From the NCBI GenBank assembly GCA_025361185.1, contig JANYAR010000006.1, positions 1-35,091 on the forward strand: a stretch of 35,091 nt of DNA, in the 5' to 3' direction. The position numbers were made by a program, and so were the translations under genes. Below are positions 1-7,435 of this stretch, piece by piece (within the stretch, counting starts at the first letter, position 1; the number at the start of each line of letters is the position of its first letter). The notes below the pieces were generated by a model. It ran no database searches. It had not been told where the DNA came from and saw only the letters and a program-made list of their open reading frames with translations. The stretch comes from Alphaproteobacteria bacterium. GTDB taxonomy: Bacteria > Pseudomonadota > Alphaproteobacteria > Micropepsales > Micropepsaceae.

Positions 1-83
1 TTGGGTGGCGGGGGCGGCGCGGTACTGCAGGACGCCAAGAACAGCGTGGCGGCGGCAAGAACGGGTTTGTCGAAAAGCCTCAT
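1..83 (-). CDS. Putative lipoprotein, 5' end only (runs off left edge)
   Basis: Reading leftward from the ATG at 83-81, 27 codons stay open to the window edge. They encode a textbook lipoprotein signal: a basic start (Arg2, Lys6), a hydrophobic core around residues 7-16, a lipobox Leu-Ala-Ser-Cys at residues 16-19, then Ser-Thr-Ala and a run of five prolines. The Cys would be lipidated and the protein anchored in the inner or outer membrane, with a proline-rich linker after it. No strong Shine-Dalgarno is visible upstream, which lowers certainty about the exact start. The function cannot be judged because the mature domain lies outside the window. Confidence 0.6.
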   Translation of the reverse strand, partial: MRLFDKPVLAAATLFLASCSTAPPPPP

Positions 84-213
84 CGAATCAGGCCCAGGGC
101 GGCTGGCCGAAGCTAGCGGGGTGAGGAGCGATCCGCAAAGCGAACGCGCCGGTGGACCATTGCGAGCGACGAACGCCCGGAGCTTAAGCGACGGGCCGTG
201 GCCGCCTGCGGCG
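84..213. other. Intergenic region between the lipoprotein start and the tRNA promoter
   Basis: GC-rich stretch between the leftward lipoprotein gene and the rightward tRNA gene. It should carry the lipoprotein promoter, but I see only weak matches (a TTGCGG-like box reading leftward near 130-140). I recognise no SRP, 6S or tmRNA signature. A rightward open frame spans it, but it runs through the tRNA and has no coding features. Confidence 0.3.
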
Positions 214-242
214 TTGCACAAGACTGCCCTGTTCGGTATTCC
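214..242 (+). promoter_or_regulatory. Candidate sigma-70 promoter of tRNA-Ser
   Basis: A TTGCAC box at 214-219 and a TATTCC box at 237-242 are separated by exactly 17 bases. The predicted start of transcription falls a few bases before the mature tRNA 5' end at 252, as is usual for a singly transcribed tRNA gene. The -10 match is moderate, so this is a good candidate rather than proven. Confidence 0.45.
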
Positions 243-251
243 CCTAGACAT

Positions 252-341
252 GGATGGGTGGCCGAGTGGTTTAAGGCTCCAGTCTTGAAAACTGGCGTGG
301 CGGAAACGTCACCGTGAGTTCGAATCTCACCCCATCCGCCA
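252..341 (+). tRNA. tRNA-Ser (anticodon TGA)
   Basis: A complete 90-nt class II tRNA. The acceptor stem pairs GGATGGG (252-258) with CCCATCC (331-337), followed by discriminator G and an encoded CCA (339-341). The anticodon stem is CCAGT/ACTGG with loop CTTGAAA, giving anticodon TGA. A long variable arm of the kind found in serine tRNAs follows, then a T-arm with GTGAG/CTCAC around GTTCGAA. The TGA anticodon reads UCA and, with wobble, other UCN codons. tRNA 3' ends are common integration sites; an imperfect copy of this one lies at 838-854. Confidence 0.97.
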
Positions 342-454
342 GCCGCAGGCCCGCTCCCGAAATGAACACGGCATGGTCACAGAGAAGTCGGATTCGAGGC
401 CAATCTTCAAGGAACCGATACCGTCAGGCCACCGTTTCCTTGGGGTGACTTCCA
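342..454 (+). other. Short intergenic region after the tRNA
   Basis: About 110 bases between the tRNA and the small membrane protein gene, lower in GC than the rest of the window. No clear rho-independent terminator is visible. It ends with a TGGGGTG stretch at 441-447 that can serve as the ribosome binding site for the ATG at 455. Readthrough from the tRNA promoter could drive the two small genes. Confidence 0.3.
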
Positions 455-619
455 ATGGAGAAGCCCATGGCTTTCGCAATTGATGCAAGACACAGCGGAA
501 GAAATGCGTACGCAGCGCCGCACAGATCCTCATGGCCTCGCGAGTTTCTGACGTTAGCCATCGTATCCGGCTTGGTCGTTTTTTGGATGCTAGTATTGTT
601 GGCGATGGGCGCGATCTGA
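455..619 (+). CDS. Small single-span membrane protein, unknown function
   Basis: A 54-aa open frame from ATG 455 to TGA 617-619. The first 30 residues are polar with several Arg and His, including Arg-His-Ser-Gly-Arg. Residues 31-54 form one strongly hydrophobic helix (starting Phe-Leu-Thr-Leu-Ala-Ile-Val) that runs to the last residue, so the protein is probably a C-tail-anchored or N-in membrane peptide. A TGGGGTG Shine-Dalgarno-like stretch lies about 8 bases before the ATG. Its stop overlaps the ATG of the next gene (TGATG), which implies translational coupling. Support is the hydrophobic helix, the ribosome site and the coupling; I recognise no family. An alternative ATG lies four codons in. 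Confidence 0.5.
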   Translation: MEKPMAFAIDARHSGRNAYAAPHRSSWPREFLTLAIVSGLVVFWMLVLLAMGAI

Positions 620-894
620 TGGGCACGGCAAGTGGACCATATTCCGCACTCGATGACCAAATTTTTGCTTGCATTGAAGCGGCGAAAACTTTGGACAAAG
701 ACGCAAGGCTTGAGGACTTCCAGCTGAGGGTTGTTGCAAACGACTTGGTCCTCATCAATCTGAAAACCAGCCGAGCTTACCTCCTCTGTGATGAGGGCAG
801 CGAGCGGCCGGATTTACGGAACATGCAGGAACTTTTTTTCGAACCTCACCCTATTTCCAATGCAGGATCAGGACCGAGCCGATATCCACGCTGA
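619..894 (+). CDS. Hypothetical 91-aa protein, coupled to the small membrane protein
   Basis: Starts at the ATG at 619-621, which overlaps the TGA of the preceding gene, and ends at TGA 892-894. An upstream in-frame ATG at 532 lies inside the first gene and is less likely. The product is soluble and mixed acidic: residues 10-60 look alpha/beta (Asp-Asp-Gln-Ile-Phe; Gln-Leu-Arg-Val-Val; Leu-Val-Leu-Ile-Asn-Leu) and the last 15 are Pro/Ser/Gly rich and probably disordered. Codon use is less GC-biased than in neighbouring genes, suggesting acquired DNA. I recognise no family. The overlap with a membrane peptide gene suggests a two-component unit (anchor plus soluble partner), which is inference. 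Confidence 0.5.
   Translation: MGTASGPYSALDDQIFACIEAAKTLDKDARLEDFQLRVVANDLVLINLKTSRAYLLCDEGSERPDLRNMQELFFEPHPISNAGSGPSRYPR
838..854 (+). repeat. Imperfect direct repeat of the tRNA-Ser 3' end (att-like)
   Basis: Bases 838-854 match the T-loop and acceptor side of the tRNA (319-335) at 15 of 17 positions, in the same orientation and 519 bases away. Such repeats at tRNA 3' ends are typical attachment-site scars. No integrase lies between the copies, and this copy sits inside the 91-aa gene, so chance similarity is possible. Confidence 0.3.
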
Positions 895-920
895 AAATTG
901 GGTGACATGAATTGCGGGCC

Positions 921-959
921 CTGACCGGCAGGTTTTTCACGCCCGAAGTTCGGGGTCAG
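921..959. repeat. Nested inverted repeat between convergent genes
   Basis: An outer pair CTGACC (921-926) / GGTCAG (954-959) encloses a short perfect palindrome at 942-954 (CCCGAA-G-TTCGGG). It lies between the ends of convergent genes, so it may act as a two-way terminator, although no good T-run follows on either strand. The GGGGTCAGAG wording at its right end resembles sequence I recall near Y1-type (RAYT) transposase remnants; this is a memory-based hint only. Confidence 0.35.
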
Positions 960-1024
960 AGTAAAATCATTTGCCGTTTATTCTTGGTCGATTTTGGCAT
1001 GGGACATGGAGGGTGCTGCCCGAC

Positions 1025-1045
1025 GTAGCGATTCTACGGCGCTAC
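1025..1045 (-). terminator. Hairpin overlapping the stop codon of the small secreted protein gene
   Basis: GTAGCG at 1025-1030 pairs with CGCTAC at 1040-1045 around a 9-base loop, and the TAG stop (1042-1044, minus strand) lies in the stem. No U-tract follows, so it could be an mRNA 3' stabiliser or a weak terminator. Confidence 0.25.
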
Positions 1046-1377
1046 CATTTCAATTGGAGTTGCAGTCCGCCTTCGCCGACCCCTCCGCGCAACAATGGTT
1101 TGAATTCACCACTATCAGCCGGCCGCATGGAGAAAAAATCCAAATGGCCGTTCTGGACGCCGAACTTTTGTCCCAGCGCGTCAAAGCCGGAATAACCGCT
1201 TGCCGGCAACAACGAGTCTTGAATGGAAGGCAGAAGGCCGGACGGTAAGACGATTGAGGGCTGGGTAATCGAGCCACCATTGCCCGGCGCTATTTCCGCC
1301 GCAAACGCTGTCTCAGTGAGCCCGGCTACCGCCAGGCCAACAAGGGCAAGTCTCGCTATCCGCGGTACAAGTCTCAT
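1042..1377 (-). CDS. Small secreted protein of unknown function
   Basis: A 111-aa protein with a clear Sec signal: basic start (Arg2, Arg6, Arg9), hydrophobic core Leu-Ala-Leu-Val-Gly-Leu-Ala-Val-Ala and an Ala-Phe-Ala cleavage site near residue 26. The mature part (about 85 aa) is Gly/Ser/Pro/Leu rich without cysteines and ends in alternating Gln-Leu-Gln-Leu-Lys-Trp, an amphipathic strand with a terminal aromatic residue like those of outer-membrane proteins. The start is supported by a strong GGAGGGG site at 1383-1389 (minus strand), five bases before the ATG. Transcribed alone, convergent with the 91-aa gene. I recognise no family; outer-membrane or periplasmic location is inferred. Confidence 0.7.
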   Translation of the reverse strand: MRLVPRIARLALVGLAVAGLTETAFAAEIAPGNGGSITQPSIVLPSGLLPSIQDSLLPASGYSGFDALGQKFGVQNGHLDFFSMRPADSGEFKPLLRGGVGEGGLQLQLKW

Positions 1378-1565
1378 GCCCGCCCCTCCATGCCGTCTGA
1401 CCGACGGTCTGCTTTACTCTGTAGCAGTATGGCACACTGCCAACAATGCCTCCGGGGCTCGACGCAGCGCAGCATTTGAGGAAAGAGGCCCCATCCCAGG
1501 CGGCCATGCGAGTGTGGTCAGAGTCTCCCCCTGGGCGGCCGATTCAGGCGCCAGTTGCGTCGCCA
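1378..1565 (-). other. Intergenic region with leader of the small secreted protein gene
   Basis: This 188-base gap holds the end of the TIM-barrel gene transcript and the promoter/leader of the gene at 1377. The ribosome site at 1383-1389 is clear. I see no convincing -35/-10 pair and no strong terminator hairpin. Short open frames here are overlapping GC-rich noise. Confidence 0.3.
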
Positions 1566-3074
1566 TCACGGTTTTTGGGCGAAAATCTCTCGCACTGTCT
1601 CCCCGCCCGCCGCCAGGTTGGCAAGCCACATCTCATGATATTCGCGTGCCCAGACGATGCCGTCGGCGCCGGCGCCCAATGCCGCCTTGACGGCGGCACG
1701 CACATCGCCGGGCGTGGTATGCTTGTCGCCCGCACCTGACGGCACATCGACGTCGATGCCGGGATAGATCTTGACCTTGCCGCCGGTGCCGGTGGCCGCG
1801 CGCCTTGTTTCATGCGCGACATAGCTGGGGTCCAGGCCGTTTGCACGAATTTTGGCCGGCGCGTCCTGCTCATAGCCCATCATCTTGTAATAGACGGGCG
1901 CCAGCTCGTCAGGCGCGGCATCGGCGAAGACAGTGTTGCAGAGCTGCTCGATGAAGCGCGACATCCGCGGGCCCCCGGCATTGTTGTAGCAGGCGATCTT
2001 GAGAAAATCGGCAGTGGCTGCGACTTTCGCATAATCGTCTATCGCGCTGTAAAACGGGCTGAAGGTGATGTTCTGCATCATGTGAAAGCCGAACGGTTTT
2101 TGCGGCGCGATTGTCTTGGCTGTGGCATACAATTGCGCGCGCACCTCGTGATAGCTGTCGGTCCACAGCGCATGCCAGGCCAGCACTTCGGGATATTCCA
2201 AAAGAATGCGCATGAAGCTGACGAAAAAGCCGTCCGCCGGGCGCTCATGCCTGGCGGCGATACGAAAATATTGGTCCAGCTTGACGTAACCGGCCCTGGC
2301 GCGCTCCACGGCGATGCCGCGCATTTTTCCCTTGGCGGCGCAGAAGGAACAGAAACAAGAGATGCCGGAGGTGGCGAAAATGCCGCCAATCAGATTGTCC
2401 AGCGGCCCCATGCGCTCACAACCCCACATAAAACCGGCCACCAGATCGGCATGCGGCTCCAATGTGGCGCGGACCTTGCCCAGCAGATGGGCCCGGTAGT
2501 CCGGATGGTTGAAGCAGGCACTGGTTGTGGACTTGCCGTAGACATCGATCTCGGCGACCTTGGTATAGCCCGGCCAGCGCATCATCGACGGAAAGGCATT
2601 GTTATAATCCCAGCCGAAGAAATCCATCCCGCGCACCTTTGCTTTGGGCGCGACGTCGCGGATCACGTCCAGGCCGGGATCGTCATGGCTGCGGAACTGG
2701 TTGAGCGAAGTGTCCCGGAAATATTTCGGATCATAGTCGAAGAAGGCGCCACTGGTGCGGCCACCCGGCCCCAACACACCGTGGTCGGGTAGATTGGCGC
2801 CAACCTGCGAAATACGGTTGGGGTCGCCGTCGAAGGTGTAACAAAAGACGGTGTTGACATTCGCCTTCTGCTGCAGCGTGTCGAGCGCACTATCGATGCC
2901 CTCGCCCGTCCAGACCCACGGCTTGACCTGAACGCCGACGACATTCTTGCGGTGGATGGTGGCCGCACCCGCACCAGACGGCACCTGCGCGGCAGCCGCG
3001 TCGGCAGCACCAAGCCCGGCGGAAAGTACGCCGAACAATTTCACCATGTCGCGCCGGTCGAAATCGCCCGTCAT
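1566..3074 (-). CDS. Tat-exported TIM-barrel protein, glycoside-hydrolase-like
   Basis: A 502-aa protein. The start at 3074 was chosen over an upstream Met because an AAGGAG site sits 6-7 bases before it and it begins a Tat-like signal (Asp-Arg-Arg-Asp-Met-Val-Lys-Leu-Phe, Ala-rich cleavage region near residue 28). The body has the rhythm of a (beta/alpha)8 barrel. Notable are a Gly-Phe-Met-Trp-Gly-Cys-Glu segment near residues 214-220, whose Glu could be an acid/base, and a cysteine cluster C-x-C-x2-C near 240-245. The C-terminus has Trp-Ala-Arg-Glu-Tyr-His-Glu, typical of a barrel end strand. Similar proteins are annotated as hypothetical glycosyl hydrolases. It starts 13 bases after the GH31 gene, so the two form an operon. 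Substrate unknown. Confidence 0.75.
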   Translation of the reverse strand: MTGDFDRRDMVKLFGVLSAGLGAADAAAAQVPSGAGAATIHRKNVVGVQVKPWVWTGEGIDSALDTLQQKANVNTVFCYTFDGDPNRISQVGANLPDHGVLGPGGRTSGAFFDYDPKYFRDTSLNQFRSHDDPGLDVIRDVAPKAKVRGMDFFGWDYNNAFPSMMRWPGYTKVAEIDVYGKSTTSACFNHPDYRAHLLGKVRATLEPHADLVAGFMWGCERMGPLDNLIGGIFATSGISCFCSFCAAKGKMRGIAVERARAGYVKLDQYFRIAARHERPADGFFVSFMRILLEYPEVLAWHALWTDSYHEVRAQLYATAKTIAPQKPFGFHMMQNITFSPFYSAIDDYAKVAATADFLKIACYNNAGGPRMSRFIEQLCNTVFADAAPDELAPVYYKMMGYEQDAPAKIRANGLDPSYVAHETRRAATGTGGKVKIYPGIDVDVPSGAGDKHTTPGDVRAAVKAALGAGADGIVWAREYHEMWLANLAAGGETVREIFAQKP

Positions 3075-3087
3075 GCCCGCTCCTTTT

Positions 3088-5274
3088 TCATAACCGAACG
3101 ACGACAGTTTCGGCATTCAGCGTCACGCTTCTCGTGCCCCCGCCCTTGATCTGGACATTCAGCTTGCGGCCCTTGCTCAGGCTGCCCTTGGCGTCACGCG
3201 TCAGGCTCAAGCTGCGGGCGGCATCGTTCCAGACACAGTCCACACGCAGATACGCGCCATTCTCATATTCAAAGCTTGCCCCGTCATCCTCATACAAGGT
3301 GAAGCGGCCATCGGCGCCGGGATAGACGGTCAGGGTCAAGGGCTGGCCGGCAAGCGTGCCGGTATGCTGCTTCACCGGCCCCATGGGAATGATCGCGCCG
3401 GCCTTCACATAGAGCGGCAGGGTCGCAAGATCGACATCGCGGGTAATCTCGCGCCCGCCTTCGATGCGCGCGCCGGTCCAATAGTCCCACCAGGTTCCGG
3501 CGGGCAGATAGTGTGTCTTTTGCCGTGTGTCCTTTTCGGTGACAGGCGCGACGACAAACGCATCACCCCAGAAATAGCAATCCTCCGCCAGCCGTGCCTT
3601 GGCGTCATCGGGATGCGACAGCCAGAGCGCCCGGATCAACGGCATGCCGCTGCGATGGGCTTCGAAAACCTGGGAATAGACATAGGGCAGCAGTTGGTAA
3701 CGCAGGTTCAGATACTTGCGGCAGATTTCTTCCACATCCGCCCGGTGCAGGTCGGCCTGGGGCGGCCAGTTCGCCACCCAGGCGCCGGCCTGTTCCTTGG
3801 GTTCCGCCGTTCCGAGATTCCAGCCCCAGGGCAGATGCAGTTTCCAGGCCCGGCCATGCGAACGGAAAGACGGGCAGAAGGCGCTGAATTGAAACCAGCG
3901 CACGTACAATTCCGGCGTCAGCTCCGGTGTCGCGACAAAGCCGCCGGTATCGGTGCCCCAATAGGGAATGCCGCTGAGGCCAACCGATATGCCGACCATC
4001 ACCTGGGTCTTCAGCGCCTTCCAGTCGGAGTTGACATCACCGGACCACAGCCAGCCATAACGCTGCAGGCCGGCATAGCCGTTACGGTGCAGGGTGAAAG
4101 GCCGCTTGCCGGGTAAGCTGCCCCGCGATCCTTCCCAATACATGCGATTGCGGTCCAGCCGCGCAGCCGTGGACAGCCTGTCCCCCTCGTCCGGCCACCA
4201 GCCGTCCACGCCTGCTTCGGCCAGCGTCAGATGTTTTTGCCAATAGACCGCGGCATCGCCGGGCGTTTGAGCCATCGCACCCCCATCCGCAACCGTGCCG
4301 TGAAAATTGCCGGGCGGCACGATATGAACAACGACCTTGAAATCGTCGGCATGCATCTTCGCGATTGTGGCGGCGGGATCGGGAAAAACCTTGTCATTGA
4401 AGGTGAAGGAGCCATGGCCGGTGTTCCAGCCGGACGGACAGAAGCCGGTGCCGAGATAGAGCATCGCGTCGCAAGGCAATTTCTTGTCGCGAAAAGTCCG
4501 GGCTTCGGCCAGAATTTCGTCTTCGCTTGCCAGGGTACGGTGCGACTGGTGATAACCCAGCGACCAGAGCGGCGGCATGTGCGGCGTTCCGGTCAGTGCC
4601 GCATATTCGCGCAGAACATCGCCCGGCGTATCGCCCAGCGCCAGAAACACGTTGCGGGTCGAAGTCGCTTCCACCGCGCGGAACATGCCTTCGGTCTTGC
4701 TGAACACGAAATCACCCGAAGGCTGGCCCACGAAAACGCCCCAGCCCAGCGGGCTGATCACCCAGGGGATCGGTACGCGTGCGCCATAGACAACCGTGTC
4801 TGGATGCTGGCCGTTGCTCATCTCGTCCGTAGTGCCCGTCAGATCGTAAGTGTGGGCGCCCTCGCCCAGGCCATAGATCGGCGCGCCGCCCAGCGGGAAA
4901 TGCACATTGGTGCTGTCGCTATCAAAGCGGATTTCCTGACGCAGCCTGCCGCCCGCGCTGACCTGCACGCGCAGAGGATTTTCCAGTATCGCGATTTGAT
5001 ATTTGCCCCATTCCAGGTGCCTTGCCTGCGCGGGACCGGGCGCGATCAGCGGCGTGGTAGCACCCGCCAGCACACCCAGTTCGCCGAGGCTGACCGGGTC
5101 CTGCACCGGCGACAGGCTGATCTGAAGCAATCCACCGGTGAGAGCCATCAAGGCCAGATTGACGTTTCCGGCGGCGCCGGAAACCGCCGCCTGGGCAACC
5201 CGGCCATGAAACAACAACGACCCTGCGCCGGCGCCAGTCCCTCTCAGGAAAGTCCGCCTGCAAACATCGTTCAT
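3088..5274 (-). CDS. GH31 family alpha-glycosidase, Tat-exported
   Basis: A 728-aa enzyme of glycoside hydrolase family 31 (alpha-glucosidase, alpha-xylosidase and relatives; retaining mechanism). A Tat signal opens it (Cys-Arg-Arg-Thr-Phe-Leu-Arg, cleavage near Ala-Gln-Ala-Ala at about 30). An N-terminal beta-sandwich follows, then the barrel: Trp-Trp-Pro-Asp-Glu-Gly-Asp carries the predicted nucleophile (about Asp362) and Trp-Ser-Gly-Asp-Val-Asn the predicted acid/base (about Asp413), with the family Gly-Thr-Asp-Thr-Gly-Gly-Phe shortly after. C-terminal beta domains carry the usual Leu-Pro-Ala-Gly-Thr-Trp-Trp-Asp-Tyr-Trp motif. Start 5274 is preceded by AAGGAG at 7 bases; the frame is open further upstream but that part has no coding features. 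First gene of an operon with the TIM-barrel gene, divergent from the GH127 gene. Linkage specificity cannot be read from sequence. Confidence 0.92.
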   Translation of the reverse strand: MNDVCRRTFLRGTGAGAGSLLFHGRVAQAAVSGAAGNVNLALMALTGGLLQISLSPVQDPVSLGELGVLAGATTPLIAPGPAQARHLEWGKYQIAILENPLRVQVSAGGRLRQEIRFDSDSTNVHFPLGGAPIYGLGEGAHTYDLTGTTDEMSNGQHPDTVVYGARVPIPWVISPLGWGVFVGQPSGDFVFSKTEGMFRAVEATSTRNVFLALGDTPGDVLREYAALTGTPHMPPLWSLGYHQSHRTLASEDEILAEARTFRDKKLPCDAMLYLGTGFCPSGWNTGHGSFTFNDKVFPDPAATIAKMHADDFKVVVHIVPPGNFHGTVADGGAMAQTPGDAAVYWQKHLTLAEAGVDGWWPDEGDRLSTAARLDRNRMYWEGSRGSLPGKRPFTLHRNGYAGLQRYGWLWSGDVNSDWKALKTQVMVGISVGLSGIPYWGTDTGGFVATPELTPELYVRWFQFSAFCPSFRSHGRAWKLHLPWGWNLGTAEPKEQAGAWVANWPPQADLHRADVEEICRKYLNLRYQLLPYVYSQVFEAHRSGMPLIRALWLSHPDDAKARLAEDCYFWGDAFVVAPVTEKDTRQKTHYLPAGTWWDYWTGARIEGGREITRDVDLATLPLYVKAGAIIPMGPVKQHTGTLAGQPLTLTVYPGADGRFTLYEDDGASFEYENGAYLRVDCVWNDAARSLSLTRDAKGSLSKGRKLNVQIKGGGTRSVTLNAETVVVRL

Positions 5275-5416
5275 GTCATCTCCTTTTGCGCGCCGTTTGT
5301 CGGAGGATTTATCCGCACAGCATGCTGCATCCGCGAAGCCCTGATCGCTGCTTGCCTTTTTCGACGGCCCCCCAATACTCTGACAAATTAACCGCAAGGT
5401 CAAAAAGGGGATGGTC
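5275..5416. promoter_or_regulatory. Divergent promoter region of the glycosidase genes
   Basis: This 142-base region must drive both the leftward GH31 operon and the rightward GH127 gene. Rightward, TTGCCT (5352-5357) and AATACT (5374-5379) lie 16 bases apart. Leftward, a TTGACC box reads from 5403 to 5398 and overlaps the GH127 ribosome site, but its -10 is poor. Shared control is likely; no regulator gene is adjacent. Confidence 0.3.
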
Positions 5417-7435
5417 ATGGAAAACAGGCGCGGATTGAGCCGCAGAGGCTTTACCCTGGCGGCTGCCGCGATGCCCGTGGTGCTTACCCAGCGCGAAGCT
5501 CTCGCCCAGACGCCCACGCCCGTCAGGCCAGTTCCTCAAGGCGGCGCCGGCAGCGCGGGATATATCCGCCCCGACAGCATCTCCTCGGTCGTCACCAAGC
5601 TCGGGGGCGATCCCTTTGCGTCTCCCATCCTCTTTGAGAAAAAGCTCGCCCCGGCAAAGTTGACGCCCTTCCCGCTGCAAGAGGTTCGGCTGGGCAAGGG
5701 CCCATTCCGCGACGCGCATGACGGAAATGCCGGTTACATGAAGCGTCTGCCCGTCGACCGGCTGCTGCATACCTTCCGGATCAACGCCGGGATCGCCTCC
5801 GACGCCAAGCCGCTGGGCGGATGGGAAGAGCCGACCGGCGAACTGCGAGGCCATTTCACCGGTCATTACCTGTCGGGTTGCGCGCTCGGTTATGCCAGCG
5901 CGGGCGATATGGAATTGAAACAACGCGGCGACACACTGGTGGCGGGACTGGCGCAGTGCCAGGCAAAGCTCAACCAGGGCGGCTATCTCAGCGCCTACCC
6001 CACCGAATTCTACGACCGGCTGGACAAGCATGCCGTCTATGTCTGGGCGCCCTTCTACACCATGCACAAGCTGATGGCGGGCCTTTACGACATGCACACG
6101 CTGGCGGGCAACGCCCAGGCGCTGACAGTGCTGACCGGCATGGCCGGTTGGGTGGACAAATGGACCGCGGACAAGACCGAGGACCATATGCAGCAGGCCA
6201 TCCTGGAGGTCGAATTCGGCGGCATGCAGGAGGTGCTTTACAATCTGGCCGCCACGACGGGCGAAGACCGCTGGGCCCGGACCGGCGACCGCTTCACCAA
6301 GAAGCGGGTGTTCAATCCGCTCGCCAGCGCCCAGGATCATCTCGCCGGCCTGCACATGAACACCCATGTCCCGCAGATCATCGGTGCGGCAAGACGCTAT
6401 GAGATCTCCAGCGACCATCGCTTCCATGACGTGGCGCAATTTTTCTGGGATACGGTCACGGCCAACCGCACCTATGTCACCGGCGGCTCATCCAATCGCG
6501 AGAATTGGCTCGCCAATCCCAGTCGGTTGTCGGAGGAATTCGTCCAAGCCTCGTCGCATCAGGAATGCTGCTGTTCCTACAACATGCTCAGGCTGACGCG
6601 GCATTTGTTCAGCTGGCATCCCGATGCCCGCTACATGGATTATTACGAGCGCAATCTGTTCAATCACCGTTTGGGCACCATTGAAGCCAAGACCGGCCTG
6701 AACCAGTATTTCCTGGCGCTCACGTCCGGCTCCTATCGCATCATGGGCGGTGAGGACGATACCTTCTGGTGCTGCAACGGCAGCGCGGTGGAGGAATTCA
6801 ACAAACTGTCGGACACGATCTATTTCAACGACGGCCGGAATGTGTGGGTAAACCTGTTCCTCGATTCCAGCCTCGACTGGAACGAACGCGGCATCAAGAT
6901 CGCCCAGCACACCGCGTTTCCCCATGAGGCCAGAACCCGCCTGGTGGTGGAGAAGGCGCCTGCCGGATCCTGGGCTCTCAACTTGCGCATCCCCTCCTGG
7001 ACGACCGACGACGCAAGGGTGCTGATCAACGGCAAGCCGCTCGATGCCGGCGCCGTGCCCGGCAGCTATCTCAGGATCGCGCGCAAATGGAAAAAAGGCG
7101 ACGAGGTCGTGCTGGAAATGCCCATGACCTTGCGAACCGAGAGTTTCGCCGACGATCCGTCGCTGCAGGCGGTTCTGGTCGGGCCGATCGTGCTGGCGGG
7201 CCAGTTCGCCAAGGGTGAGATCCCGGCGACGCCGACCAAGCAGCATGGACCCAACCTGCAGCAAACGCCGTTTTCCGTTCCGCAGCTGGCGGTCCGCGGC
7301 AAGGCGCCCCATGAATGGCTGAAGCCCGAGGCCGCAGCGCTGACCTACCGCACCAGCGGCATCGGCCAGGACATCCTGCTCAAGCCGTTGCATGAAAGCC
7401 AGGACCGTTACGCGGTCTACTGGAAAACCATTTAG
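5417..7435 (+). CDS. GH127/GH146-type beta-L-arabinofuranosidase (DUF1680), Tat-exported
   Basis: A 672-aa enzyme of the DUF1680 superfamily, which removes beta-L-arabinofuranose with a zinc-bound cysteine nucleophile. A Tat signal (Ser-Arg-Arg-Gly-Phe-Thr-Leu) ends at Ala-Leu-Ala-Gln near residue 31. Family motifs in order: Gly-Pro-Phe-Arg-Asp-Ala (about 95), Leu-Leu-His-Thr-Phe-Arg, Leu-Arg-Gly-His-Phe-Thr-Gly-His-Tyr-Leu (about 143), Glu-Cys-Cys-Cys followed by Asn-Met-Leu-Arg-Leu-Thr-Arg (383-395), and Thr-Phe-Trp-Cys-Cys-Asn-Gly-Ser (about 449-456). The Glu, Cys and Cys-Cys fit the zinc/catalytic set. C-terminal beta-sandwich domains follow. Two ATGs compete: AAGGGG abuts 5411 but is 6 bases before 5417, so I prefer 5417. 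The next gene begins on the base after its stop. Confidence 0.9.
   Translation: MENRRGLSRRGFTLAAAAMPVVLTQREALAQTPTPVRPVPQGGAGSAGYIRPDSISSVVTKLGGDPFASPILFEKKLAPAKLTPFPLQEVRLGKGPFRDAHDGNAGYMKRLPVDRLLHTFRINAGIASDAKPLGGWEEPTGELRGHFTGHYLSGCALGYASAGDMELKQRGDTLVAGLAQCQAKLNQGGYLSAYPTEFYDRLDKHAVYVWAPFYTMHKLMAGLYDMHTLAGNAQALTVLTGMAGWVDKWTADKTEDHMQQAILEVEFGGMQEVLYNLAATTGEDRWARTGDRFTKKRVFNPLASAQDHLAGLHMNTHVPQIIGAARRYEISSDHRFHDVAQFFWDTVTANRTYVTGGSSNRENWLANPSRLSEEFVQASSHQECCCSYNMLRLTRHLFSWHPDARYMDYYERNLFNHRLGTIEAKTGLNQYFLALTSGSYRIMGGEDDTFWCCNGSAVEEFNKLSDTIYFNDGRNVWVNLFLDSSLDWNERGIKIAQHTAFPHEARTRLVVEKAPAGSWALNLRIPSWTTDDARVLINGKPLDAGAVPGSYLRIARKWKKGDEVVLEMPMTLRTESFADDPSLQAVLVGPIVLAGQFAKGEIPATPTKQHGPNLQQTPFSVPQLAVRGKAPHEWLKPEAAALTYRTSGIGQDILLKPLHESQDRYAVYWKTI

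Noticed and set aside
1..288. A rightward 95-codon open frame over the left edge
   Set aside because: It runs into the tRNA gene, has no ribosome site in view and opposes the clear lipoprotein signal on the other strand.
532..618. N-terminal extension of the 91-aa protein to ATG 532
   Set aside because: It overlaps the small membrane protein gene; the ATG at 619 overlaps that gene's stop in the way coupled genes do.
1812..2792. Long rightward frame inside the TIM-barrel gene
   Set aside because: Antisense shadow of a GC-rich gene; no signal, ribosome site or recognisable domain.
5309..6439. 376-codon leftward frame over the GH127 gene
   Set aside because: Antisense shadow; the GH127 protein on the other strand has full family motifs.
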